A stretch of DNA of 27,976 nucleotides from a virus. The stretch covers positions 1 to 27,976 of the IMG/VR virus record IMGVR_UViG_3300030331_000269; one strand, 5' to 3'. Below the pieces are notes generated by a model. The model searched no databases. It was not told where the DNA came from and saw nothing but the letters and a program-made list of their open reading frames with translations. Below, piece after piece: positions 1-7,371 of this stretch. The translations under genes and the position numbers were made by a program. Position 1 is the first letter of the stretch. Every line of letters begins with the position of its first letter.

Positions 1-1
1 T

Positions 2-175
2 TTTCATAGAAAAGTTCTTGAATGCGTATCATCATCTTATGATGGTAGTTCTTGGACTCATACAGATACAGATATATCTGGAGAGTCTACAGAAGTTCAA
101 GGTATTTGTAATGCAGTCTGGACTACTACAGTTAAGAATGCTAAGAAAGCAGCTAACGAAGCAGCAGGATCATAA
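2..175 (+). CDS. C-terminal end of an unrecognised protein (5' truncated by window)
   Basis: An open frame enters from the left edge and ends at the TAA at 173-175, giving 57 visible residues. The visible part is polar, has three tryptophans or tryptophan-rich spots (SSWTHTD, AVWTTTVKNAKK) and an alanine/lysine-rich tail ending NEAAGS. The stop overlaps the ATG of the next gene by one base, which supports it being a real translated gene. I do not recognise the family. Its position upstream of small membrane, lysozyme and tail genes suggests a late virion or tail-associated protein, but the start and most of the protein lie outside the window. Confidence 0.6.
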   Translation, partial: FHRKVLECVSSSYDGSSWTHTDTDISGESTEVQGICNAVWTTTVKNAKKAANEAAGS

Positions 176-351
176 TGGCAACAACTAAGGAATCATTAGC
201 AAAAGTAGAAGCACAAGTCGACAACATAGAAAAACGTCTAGATAAAGGAGACGCTAAGTTTGACGCTATGGATTCAAAGTATACTAGATATATTATGGGC
301 CTTTATATACTTATCATAGGTATGAGTGGCGTGGACAGGCTTTTTTCTTAA
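175..351 (+). CDS. Small coiled-coil/single-TM protein, holin- or spanin-like
   Basis: This 58-aa gene starts at an ATG overlapping the previous stop (TAATG), so it is probably translationally coupled. Residues 1-35 are charged and helical (KESLAKVEAQVDNIEKRLDK), typical of a short coiled coil. Residues about 38-53 form one hydrophobic segment (YIMGLYILIIGMSGV), followed by a short DRLFS tail. Charged coiled coil plus C-terminal membrane anchor, about 300 bases before an endolysin, resembles XhlA-type haemolysin/holin accessory proteins. The lysis role is inferred from architecture and position only; it could also be a structural accessory protein. Confidence 0.65.
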   Translation: MATTKESLAKVEAQVDNIEKRLDKGDAKFDAMDSKYTRYIMGLYILIIGMSGVDRLFS

Positions 352-392
352 GGATATACTAAACAAACCATAACTTAATAAGGAGTATTTAT

Positions 393-641
393 ATGGAAAA
401 TAATAACGAAATAAAAACTGTTACTTTTGATGACAACGAATATGACATACAGGATCTAACGCCTAGAGCGATAGAGATGTTTAATGTTGTATTTAAAGCG
501 CAACAAAACCTTAACAACCTAGCAATGGATGTTAAGTTAACTCAAGCGAGTATAAGTGCGTTAAATAGCGACCTAAAAACTATTTTAAAAGAAGATAAAA
601 TAAAACCTAAAGTTAAAATAGAAACAGAAAAAAAGGAGTAG
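393..641 (+). CDS. Small conserved phage protein, DUF6447-like
   Basis: The product is 82 aa. An AAGGAG Shine-Dalgarno lies about 7 bases before the ATG. The N-terminal part reads as a short beta hairpin (VTFDDNEYDIQDL), followed by one long amphipathic helix (about residues 24-66) and a lysine/glutamate-rich tail. The pattern 'TFDDxEYDxxxL then a helix with Q/N-rich heptads' resembles small proteins of the DUF6447 type found near tail-fibre genes of marine phages. That family match is from memory and not tested. No enzymatic motif is visible. The stop is 2 bases before the lysozyme ATG, so the two are probably co-translated. Confidence 0.7.
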   Translation: MENNNEIKTVTFDDNEYDIQDLTPRAIEMFNVVFKAQQNLNNLAMDVKLTQASISALNSDLKTILKEDKIKPKVKIETEKKE

Positions 642-643
642 GT

Positions 644-1099
644 ATGGACATTGAAAAATGTAAAGCTGAAATAAAACGCCATGAGGGTGAAGTTTTAGAA
701 ATTTATGAAGATAGTTTAGGTTTTAAAACGTTAGGTATAGGCCATCTTTGTAAACCAGAAGACCCTGAGTATGATTGGGAAGTTGGTACAAAAGTGTCAC
801 AAGAAGTAGTAGACATGTATTACGAAGATGATTTTAATAAACATCTTGCAGAAGCGATACATGTGTTTGGTACAGATGAAGGTTTTTATAATTTACCTGA
901 AAACATACAACACGTGCTTGTTAACATGTGTTTTAATTTAGGTGGCACGAGGCTTTCTAAATTTAAAAACATGCTAGACGCTTGTAGAAAACATCAATGG
1001 AGTCTAATGGCTGTTGAGATGGAAGATAGTAAATGGTTTACTCAAGTAGGAAGAAGGAGTCAAGAACTACAGGAATCTGTTCTAAATACTGGAAAATGA
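644..1099 (+). CDS. Endolysin, T4-type lysozyme (glycoside hydrolase family 24)
   Basis: The 151-aa muramidase is predicted to cleave the MurNAc-GlcNAc bond of peptidoglycan at the end of infection. The family signature is clear: RHEG with Glu14 as general acid, YEDSLGFKTLGIGHL supplying Asp23 and Thr29 (matching T4 lysozyme Glu11, Asp20 and Thr26), and later helices including NMCFNLGG and the C-terminal SKWFTQVGRRSQEL block. Length is close to T4 lysozyme (164 aa). No signal peptide or SAR anchor is present, so it should need a holin to reach the periplasm. The candidates are the three-TM protein at 6043 and the small membrane protein at 175. The start is supported by AAGGAG just upstream. 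Confidence 0.95.
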   Translation: MDIEKCKAEIKRHEGEVLEIYEDSLGFKTLGIGHLCKPEDPEYDWEVGTKVSQEVVDMYYEDDFNKHLAEAIHVFGTDEGFYNLPENIQHVLVNMCFNLGGTRLSKFKNMLDACRKHQWSLMAVEMEDSKWFTQVGRRSQELQESVLNTGK

Positions 1100-1103
1100 A
1101 ACT

Positions 1104-3104
1104 ATGGCGTATATTAAACTTAATACATTTGGAGGCAAAGCCCCTAGAATATCTCCTAGACTATTAGGTGATACTCTTGCCCAAACTGCAACTGATGTAA
1201 ATTTAGAAAGTGGGCGTTTAGTTCCTATAACAGATAATTCTACAGTAGACCCTTCTAATGGTGTATCTACCTTAGCTAATACAACTAAGCAAACCATATT
1301 TAAATATACTGACAGTCCAGAACGTTGGTTACAGTTTGATGAAGATGTAGACGTCGTGCGTGGCCCCATAGCCGGGGACACTAACGACACGATCTATTGG
1401 TCAGGTCAATCTTTCCCTAGAATGGGCAGAAGTGACATTATTTTAAATAGTGCTCCTTTTCCTAGTGCTTTTTTTAGATTAGGTGTACCAGCTCCGACGG
1501 CTGCTCCAACCGTAGCTGTAGCTGCCCCAACTCAACTAAATGCAACTATAACTACAGCAAGCGGTTCTGGAACTATTACAGTAACCACTGCTAGTGCACA
1601 TAATGCTTCTGTAGATCAGTTTGTTACTCTTGCAAGTTTTGGTGCTACAAATGGACTCACTGCGGACGAAATAAATGGCGACTTTAAAATAGTATCTACC
1701 CCCTCTGGTACAACTTTTACGGTAAAAACAAGCGGTTCAGCTACGGGGGATGGTACTTCAAATTCTGTTACAAATGGCGCTTCTTTTAATGGACCATCAG
1801 ACGCTAATGTAGATTTTGAAACAGCTTATGTTTACACTTTTGTAACTGCTTATGGAGAAGAAGGGCCGCCATCTCCAGCATCTACTGTAGTAACAACAGA
1901 TGATAATCAAATTGTAAATTTAAGTAACTTAGAAACTAGTAGTGCAAAATCAAATACTAACTTATCTAAAAAACGTATATATAGATCTAACACCGGTTCA
2001 AATACTACCGCATTTCAGTTTGTTGCAGAGGTAACTCTTGCTACAACTACTTATCAAGATACTTCAAATAATAATGAATTAGCAGAAATAATACCTTCTA
2101 CTACTTGGATTGCGCCACCAGATGATGATACCTCTTTATATCCAGACGGACCTATGAAAGGCCTGTGTGCTTTACCTGGGGGTGTGTTTGCGGGTTTTAC
2201 AGGCAAACGTATATGTTTTAGTGAAGCTTTTTTACCTCATGCATGGCCAGTAGATTATAGGTTAACTTTAGAAGAAGAAATAGTAGCTATAAAAGTGGTA
2301 TCTAATGGTGTGTTAGCTACAACAAAAGGAGTTCCTTATCTAATAACGGGTTCTGACCCGTCTACTATGACTGCAATTCGTATAGAAAGTGCACAACCAA
2401 ATTTAAATAAAAGGTCTATGGTAGACATGGGACAATTTGTTATATATGCAAGCCCAGACGGATTAATTGCTGCCGCAGGCACAACTGTACGAAATTTAAC
2501 AGAACAAATTATCACTCCAACTCAATGGCAAGCTAATTATTATCCTGCAACTATAACTGGGTTTATGTGGGAAGAAAGGTATGTTGGTTTTTTTGATAGA
2601 GGTAGTGGTTCTCCTAGGTATGGAGGGTTTATATTTGATCCAAGAGCTGAGAATGGAACAAGTTTTGTAGATTTAGATGCAAGTGGACTTATACGTGGTG
2701 GCCACACAGATCCGGACGACAGTCAATTATATTTAATTATAAGCAACACGATTAAAAAATTTCAAGGCAGTAATACTAATTTAACTTTCAATTGGAAATC
2801 AAAAGAATACGTTACACCAAGACCTACAAGTTTTGGGTTCGCAAAAGTAAATGCAGAAACTTACCCCGTCAGAATAAAAGTATACGGGGACGGTAGCGTT
2901 ATATATAACGCTGTTATAGCATCCTCTGGTAGTGCTTTTACTGTAACAGGCACTACGCCTAGTTTTAGTGCTACCGCTATAACCGAACCTATGGTTCGTT
3001 TGCCAGCTAGTGTTCATAAGACGTTTGCAATAGAAGTAGAAGGAGCGACTATTGTTAATGAAATATGCATAGGAGAGTCTATAGGCGAATTAAGAGAAGT
3101 CTAA
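1104..3104 (+). CDS. Large virion (tail) structural protein
   Basis: The product is 666 aa. The N-terminus (FGGKAPRISPRLLGDTLAQT) is typical of a phage virion protein family I have seen next to tail-fibre genes. Residues about 140-230 are Ser/Thr/Gly-rich beta repeats. Residues about 240-310 look like a fibronectin type III-type domain (YVYTFVTAYGEEGPPSP). Residues about 345-560 contain conserved blocks such as CALPGGVFAGFTGKRICFSE and PHAWPVDYRLTLEEEIVA, which suggest a propeller-like or beta-rich head. No catalytic motif is evident. The gene sits between the endolysin and a J-like tail tip gene and ends in a TAATG overlap with it. Tail-tip, nozzle or stabilisation roles are all possible; exact function is unresolved. 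Confidence 0.8.
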   Translation: MAYIKLNTFGGKAPRISPRLLGDTLAQTATDVNLESGRLVPITDNSTVDPSNGVSTLANTTKQTIFKYTDSPERWLQFDEDVDVVRGPIAGDTNDTIYWSGQSFPRMGRSDIILNSAPFPSAFFRLGVPAPTAAPTVAVAAPTQLNATITTASGSGTITVTTASAHNASVDQFVTLASFGATNGLTADEINGDFKIVSTPSGTTFTVKTSGSATGDGTSNSVTNGASFNGPSDANVDFETAYVYTFVTAYGEEGPPSPASTVVTTDDNQIVNLSNLETSSAKSNTNLSKKRIYRSNTGSNTTAFQFVAEVTLATTTYQDTSNNNELAEIIPSTTWIAPPDDDTSLYPDGPMKGLCALPGGVFAGFTGKRICFSEAFLPHAWPVDYRLTLEEEIVAIKVVSNGVLATTKGVPYLITGSDPSTMTAIRIESAQPNLNKRSMVDMGQFVIYASPDGLIAAAGTTVRNLTEQIITPTQWQANYYPATITGFMWEERYVGFFDRGSGSPRYGGFIFDPRAENGTSFVDLDASGLIRGGHTDPDDSQLYLIISNTIKKFQGSNTNLTFNWKSKEYVTPRPTSFGFAKVNAETYPVRIKVYGDGSVIYNAVIASSGSAFTVTGTTPSFSATAITEPMVRLPASVHKTFAIEVEGATIVNEICIGESIGELREV

Positions 3105-5023
3105 TGTCTAAAACTAAAGTACCCGCCTTAAAAAATATACCTTCTACAGTAGATAGAGAACTTAGAGATACTTTAGTATCTATGAAAGAAGCACAAGAAA
3201 TAAGACTTGGCAGGCTAGGAGACCCTTTAGACAGAGCTGTAACACTAAGAGAGTTAGTAGACTCTGGTATGGCTAAACAATTAACTGAAAGACCTTTTAA
3301 CCCAGACGGTTTAACCGATTTTATACCCAATGACGAAACTATACAGGACCTTAGTATTCCTCCAGCTCCTACTGGCCTAGAGGCTTCTGGTGCTTTTACA
3401 GAAGTAATAGTTAATTGGAATCCTGCTCAGTATAGTAATCATGCTTTTACAGAAGTATGGCGTTCAAGAGATGACGAAGTAGGTACAGCTGTTCTTATAA
3501 CAACTACTAGTTCTTTTATAATTACTGACCCTGTAGGTTACGATCAAACGTATTTTTATTGGGTTAGGTTTGTAAGTACTAGTAATGTAAGAGGCCCATT
3601 CAATAGAACAAATGGTACAAAAGCCACAACAATAGAAAATATAGGAGCTGTAATGCAACAGCTATCAGAAGAGTTATCTAATTTGCCTGGGTTTAACTTA
3701 ATTACTACAACAGCAGCAGCTGCTAACATAATTAAATCTTCTGGCCAACCCAGCACAAGGGCAGATGGTTCGTCTATAGGAGCTTTTGATATCTGGTTTG
3801 ATACTGATGACGGTCAAATATACACACGAAACGCTTCTAATAATGCTTGGGTAGCAGGGCGTGATGCTACATTAGTTAACCTTTTTGGTAGCACTAGTTT
3901 TACAGGTAGCACTTTAACTGCAGCTATGGCTACTGCTCAATCAGACATTGTTACAGTAACTAACGCACAAAACTCTACTGCGTCTTCTGTAACTAATTTA
4001 ACCTCTACTGTTAATGGCAACACCAGTTCAATTAATACATTAAATACTACTACAGCTAGCCATACTGGAGATCTTAATGCAATGTTTGTATTGCAAGTAG
4101 CTACAGAATCAAATGGCAGTAAATCAGCTGCGGGTATGGTCGTGGGGTCCAATGCTAGTAATGGCTCAGGAGCACAATCTTTTGTGCAGTTTCAAGCAGA
4201 CAAGTTTGTAATCTGGAACAACACAAACGCAAATGTAGCGCCGTTTATTGTAAGTGGAGGTTCAGTATTTATAGACAGTGCACGTATTGAAGACGGAGCT
4301 ATAACAAATGCACGTATTGCTGACGCAACTATTGAAAGTGGTAAGATTTCTAACTTAGCTGTAACCGAAGCTAAAATTGCTAACTTAGCTGTAACAGCTG
4401 CAAAAATTGCTAATGCAACTATAACAACGGCTAAAATTGGAAACGCACAAATCACAAATGCAAAGATAAGTGATCTAAATGCAACTAAAATAAATGCAGG
4501 TTTTATTAACGCAGCTAGAATTGATTCTCAAACAATCACAGCAGATAAAATTAATGTTACAGATTTAGTATTACCTACAAGCGGGGGTCTTGTTACAGGT
4601 AGCAGTATTGGAAACTTTAACCTTAACTCTAAAAGATATGCAGAAATAACTACAGTTGGGACAGGAGCTGGGTTTTATCAAGGTTATGTGCGTTTAGTTG
4701 GAGGTAATGGTCAAGTTAAAACAATACATTTGTTATTTTCTGATGGTACAGTTAATACGACCGTTACATCAGGTGGCACTGATACCCCAGAGTTACTTGA
4801 TGGGAGTTCTGGTGTAGTTTATAGAACTCCTGATATACAACATTTAAACACAAGCATAACTGAGTCTAGACTTACAAGCAGTGCTGACACTGCTAATTTA
4901 CCAATTGCATTTAGATATACTGGTAGTGGTACGGTAAAATGTTATATGTATGGGCAAGGAGATGCAAACTTTAGGCAGATAGGGTCAGCTGATGTTAGGT
5001 TTGTTAAATTTAGTGCGAGTTAA
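3104..5023 (+). CDS. Tail tip/fibre protein, lambda J C-terminal-like (host recognition)
   Basis: The product is 639 aa. I chose the ATG that overlaps the preceding stop (TAATG) and follows AAGAGAAG, rather than an upstream in-frame ATG at 3065. Residues about 86-180 look like a fibronectin type III domain (PPAPTGLEASGAFTEVIVNW). Residues about 340-395 (AGMVVG, VQFQADKFVIWN, APFIVSGGSVFIDSARI) match the DUF1983-type region of lambda tail tip protein J. Residues about 396-485 carry at least six roughly 10-residue 'A-x-I-x-x-AKI' repeats, expected to form a trimeric fibre stalk. The remaining C-terminal 140 residues are beta-rich and probably the receptor-contacting tip. This architecture favours a siphovirus-type tail. 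Confidence 0.85.
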   Translation: MSKTKVPALKNIPSTVDRELRDTLVSMKEAQEIRLGRLGDPLDRAVTLRELVDSGMAKQLTERPFNPDGLTDFIPNDETIQDLSIPPAPTGLEASGAFTEVIVNWNPAQYSNHAFTEVWRSRDDEVGTAVLITTTSSFIITDPVGYDQTYFYWVRFVSTSNVRGPFNRTNGTKATTIENIGAVMQQLSEELSNLPGFNLITTTAAAANIIKSSGQPSTRADGSSIGAFDIWFDTDDGQIYTRNASNNAWVAGRDATLVNLFGSTSFTGSTLTAAMATAQSDIVTVTNAQNSTASSVTNLTSTVNGNTSSINTLNTTTASHTGDLNAMFVLQVATESNGSKSAAGMVVGSNASNGSGAQSFVQFQADKFVIWNNTNANVAPFIVSGGSVFIDSARIEDGAITNARIADATIESGKISNLAVTEAKIANLAVTAAKIANATITTAKIGNAQITNAKISDLNATKINAGFINAARIDSQTITADKINVTDLVLPTSGGLVTGSSIGNFNLNSKRYAEITTVGTGAGFYQGYVRLVGGNGQVKTIHLLFSDGTVNTTVTSGGTDTPELLDGSSGVVYRTPDIQHLNTSITESRLTSSADTANLPIAFRYTGSGTVKCYMYGQGDANFRQIGSADVRFVKFSAS

Positions 5024-5025
5024 TT

Positions 5026-5388
5026 ATGGCAGTTCTTAAAAAATATACAGCAACTTTTACACCAACTTTAATTACATCTAAACAAATAGTAGAAGACGGT
5101 AAGGTATTAGTAACCGAGGTAGAGTACACAATAAATGCGCATGAAACAGCTGATTCTAGCAACACACTAACTGTGCCTAAACAATCTATAACTTTTAACT
5201 ACTTTGAAAAAAATACATCAGCTTCAGGTTTTGTAGAAATAGAAAATGTAACAGACTCTATTGTACAAGGTTGGATAACAGATCATTTTAGCACCAGAGA
5301 GCTAGAGTTAAATGCTCTGTTGTCTCATTTAGATGGTATAACTTGGTCAACTGCTGATGATATTGACGTTAGTAATCCATATGGATAG
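5026..5388 (+). CDS. Small tail-associated protein of unknown function
   Basis: The product is 120 aa, beginning two bases after the tail tip gene and so probably in the same transcript. The sequence is mostly beta-strand pattern (KKYTATFTPTLITSKQIV, VLVTEVEYTINAHETA, QSITFNYFEKNTSASG) with a short helical C-terminus containing LNALLSHLDGITW. There is no signal peptide, membrane segment or catalytic motif. Small proteins immediately downstream of J-like fibre genes are often fibre chaperones, assembly factors or minor virion components. That role here is inferred from position alone. Confidence 0.7.
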   Translation: MAVLKKYTATFTPTLITSKQIVEDGKVLVTEVEYTINAHETADSSNTLTVPKQSITFNYFEKNTSASGFVEIENVTDSIVQGWITDHFSTRELELNALLSHLDGITWSTADDIDVSNPYG

Positions 5389-5421
5389 AATAAACTATGT
5401 CAAATATTAAGGAGACAAACT

Positions 5422-5649
5422 ATGCCAAGAGGTAAAGGAACGTATGGGAGCAAAGTAGGTAGGCCAAAGAAAAGAATGGCTAAAAAACCTATGAAGAAAA
5501 AAGCTCTTACAAAAAGGCAAGAGGCCACTATGAAGCGACATTCAAAACACCACACTGCTAAACATATGAAGTACATGAAAAATCTTATGATGAAAGGTAG
5601 CACATTTACTGCTGCTCATAAGAAAGCTCAAAAAGCAGTTGGTAAGTAA
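5422..5649 (+). CDS. Very basic 75-aa protein, possible nucleic-acid-binding protein
   Basis: A strong AAGGAG lies 7 bases before the ATG. About a third of the residues are Lys/Arg, with many Met and His; it opens MPRGKGTYGSKVGRPKKR and continues with KKPMKKKALTKRQ. There is no hydrophobic segment. The extreme basicity suggests binding to DNA, RNA or another acidic polymer. Similar short 'RGKGTYGSKxGRPKKR' proteins occur in marine phage genomes as I recall, without known function. The TAA overlaps the ATG of the nuclease gene by one base, suggesting translational coupling and perhaps a shared DNA-related job. It could equally be a minor virion protein. Confidence 0.75.
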   Translation: MPRGKGTYGSKVGRPKKRMAKKPMKKKALTKRQEATMKRHSKHHTAKHMKYMKNLMMKGSTFTAAHKKAQKAVGK

Positions 5650-6071
5650 TGTACGAATATAGATGCGATATAACCCGGGTGGTTGATGGTGATACTGTTG
5701 ACGCCATAATAGATTTAGGTTTTGATATCTCTTATACATCCCGTGTCAGGTTATACGGAATCGACACACCAGAATCACGAACACGTGACTTAGACGAAAA
5801 AGCTAGAGGAAAACTAGCTGGTAAGTTTTTATCAGATGCTATCTTGCATGCTGATGATTTAAAAATACAAACAAAACTAGACAAGAAAGGGAAATTCGGT
5901 AGAGTTCTAGGCGTCATTATTGCAGATGGCGTAGATCTAAACCAAGCGCTTATTGATAATTATCTTGCTGTTGCATACACAGGCCAAAGCAAAGATGATA
6001 TAGAAGCACAGCATTTAGTAAACAAGGAGGAGCTATTAAAGCTTGGAAAATATGAAGAAGTTACTGGGTAA
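5649..6071 (+). CDS. Thermonuclease-family (staphylococcal nuclease fold) nuclease
   Basis: This 140-aa protein is a compact SNase domain expected to hydrolyse DNA or RNA with calcium. Conserved elements are VVDGDTVD (Asp15 matching nuclease Asp21), RLYGIDTPE (Arg34, Asp39, Thr40, Glu42 matching Arg35, Asp40, Thr41, Glu43) and FGRVLGVI (catalytic Arg equivalent to Arg87), followed by DGVDLNQALIDNYLAV. All catalytic positions look intact. No signal peptide is present, so it should act in the cytoplasm, perhaps in host DNA breakdown or genome processing. It overlaps the next gene (holin) by 29 bases if that gene starts at TTG 6043. Confidence 0.93.
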   Translation: MYEYRCDITRVVDGDTVDAIIDLGFDISYTSRVRLYGIDTPESRTRDLDEKARGKLAGKFLSDAILHADDLKIQTKLDKKGKFGRVLGVIIADGVDLNQALIDNYLAVAYTGQSKDDIEAQHLVNKEELLKLGKYEEVTG

Positions 6072-6522
6072 TATAGTAGGAGCAGTCGCTCCAACATTAG
6101 GAACTGCATTAGGTGGACCCTTTGGTGGTATGGCAGGAGATGTTATATCAAAAGTATTAGGAGTAGAAAACAACCCTAAGTCTATAGAACAAGCATTAGC
6201 AAATGCTACGCCTGAACAGTTAATTGAAATTAAAAAAGCAGAAAAAGAATTTGAAGCTAAAATGAAAGAGCTTGATGTTGATTTGTACGATTTAGAAGCT
6301 AAAGAAAAACAACACGCACGAAACACATTTAGTAAAGATTGGACAGCTAGAATTATAGGTATAGCCATGGTTGGTGGTTTTCTTGGTTATATTTTCCTCG
6401 TGACTCTCCAACCACCAGAACAGAACAGTGAAGCCCTAATTAATTTGGTTTTAGGTTATCTCGGTGGCCTAGCATCTGCAGTGATATCATTTTACTTTGG
6501 GGCTTCCAATAAACAAGACTGA
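6043..6522 (+). CDS. Three-TM holin (GTA-type holin family)
   Basis: The product is 159 aa from a TTG at 6043, or 156 aa from the ATG at 6052. The AAGGAGG at 6024-6030 favours the TTG (12-base spacer versus 21 for the ATG). The N-terminal Gly/Ala-rich segment (VGAVAPTLGTALGGPFGG) is the first weakly hydrophobic helix. A charged coiled coil covers about residues 47-92 (EQLIEIKKAEKEFEAKMKEL). Two strong TM segments follow, at about 104-121 and 131-152. The HARNTFSKDWTARI-x-G spacing and overall pattern match the GTA_holin_3TM family. It would form inner-membrane holes that let the lysozyme out. The stop overlaps the next ATG. Confidence 0.85.
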   Translation: MENMKKLLGNIVGAVAPTLGTALGGPFGGMAGDVISKVLGVENNPKSIEQALANATPEQLIEIKKAEKEFEAKMKELDVDLYDLEAKEKQHARNTFSKDWTARIIGIAMVGGFLGYIFLVTLQPPEQNSEALINLVLGYLGGLASAVISFYFGASNKQD

Positions 6523-6872
6523 TGCAAGACATCATAACTGTTATACAACAAGTAGGCTTTCCTATAGCAGCAGCTATTGGTCTTGGTTGGTTTATATATA
6601 AACTTATAATGCGTATTGTTGACGGTATGGAGACCAAACTAGATACCGTTGATGAAAAAGTAGAGGGTCAAATTGCAGCTATTGAAGAGAGACTTGGCAC
6701 GAAACTTGACTCACAACACGGTATTTTAGTGGCTTTGATAGATAGAATACGTAGTTTAGACAATGAGATTATTAGACAAGATACGCTTATAAAGACTATA
6801 CTAGGAGTACCTCAACTTATAGATAGCAACAAAATTGCTAAGGCGGATAGAGATGACCAAAGGAAAGACTAA
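6522..6872 (+). CDS. Membrane-anchored coiled-coil protein, holin-like
   Basis: The product is 116 aa, starting inside the holin stop codon (TGATG), so probably coupled to it. Residues about 10-30 form a single TM helix (GFPIAAAIGLGWFIYKLIM). The rest is one long charged coiled coil (VDEKVEGQIAAIEERLGTK... RIRSLDNEIIRQDTLIKTI). This N-terminal TM plus cytoplasmic coiled coil resembles BhlA/UviB-like holin-associated proteins. It might tune holin timing, or belong to the following curli-type module. No catalytic motif is seen. Confidence 0.7.
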   Translation: MQDIITVIQQVGFPIAAAIGLGWFIYKLIMRIVDGMETKLDTVDEKVEGQIAAIEERLGTKLDSQHGILVALIDRIRSLDNEIIRQDTLIKTILGVPQLIDSNKIAKADRDDQRKD

Positions 6873-7371
6873 GAAAGAAATAGAAGCAATAGAGTTAGAA
6901 AAATATAGACTTACAATAAGTTTAGTTTTTATAGGTTTTGTATTATTTATTGCAATTATTGCAATGAATGTAAAAGCAGATCAAATAGTTCACGGTTTTA
7001 AAAACCCTAGTTTTAGTGGCGTAGGTACCAGTTCACATTATCTTACTATTGAAAACCAAGAATTTAATCGTAAAGAAAATATTAAAGCAGAACTAAAAGC
7101 TTATAAAGAACAACTTAAAAGAGATGCAGAAAATACTACCCTTGCTAGATTTATACGTAACTTAGAGTCTAGAATATATGCACAGCTATCAAGACAACTT
7201 GTAGATGCTTTGTTTGGAGATACGCCTCAAACACAAGGTATCATTGAACTAATGGGCAACACTATTGAATACAACGTGAGTGAAGATGGTACAATGATAA
7301 CTCTAAAGATAACAGACCCAGATGGCAATACTACAGAAATTACGGTACCTATCGGTTCTTTTACTTTCTAG
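6853..7371 (+). CDS. csgF: CsgF-like curli assembly/anchoring protein
   Basis: The product is 172 aa from the ATG at 6853, preceded by AAGGCGG; an upstream in-frame TTG at 6835 is less likely. Residues 1-19 are charged, 20-38 form a long hydrophobic signal/anchor, and a plausible signal peptidase site is VKA-DQ (42/43). Directly after it comes FKNPSFSG (49-56), the hallmark CsgF motif that in E. coli plugs the CsgG pore (FRNPNFGG). The C-terminal GNTIEYNVSEDGTMITLKIT and EITVPIGSF strands also match CsgF. In the curli system CsgF binds CsgG and nucleates fibres at the surface. The highly charged 19-residue N-terminal extension is unusual. It overlaps csgG by 50 bases in another frame. Confidence 0.88.
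   Translation: MTKGKTKKEIEAIELEKYRLTISLVFIGFVLFIAIIAMNVKADQIVHGFKNPSFSGVGTSSHYLTIENQEFNRKENIKAELKAYKEQLKRDAENTTLARFIRNLESRIYAQLSRQLVDALFGDTPQTQGIIELMGNTIEYNVSEDGTMITLKITDPDGNTTEITVPIGSFTF

Noticed and set aside
1082-1390. 102-codon minus-strand frame
   Set aside because: Antisense to the start of the tail protein; no ribosome site and composition mirrors the sense codons.
3065-3103. Longer N-terminus for the tail tip protein from the ATG at 3065
   Set aside because: It would add 13 Arg-rich residues inside the previous gene; the TAATG overlap at 3104 with AAGAGAAG upstream is the better start.
6043-6872. Rz/Rz1-type nested spanin pair
   Set aside because: Neither the overlapping frames nor a lipobox is present; the two proteins look like holin types.
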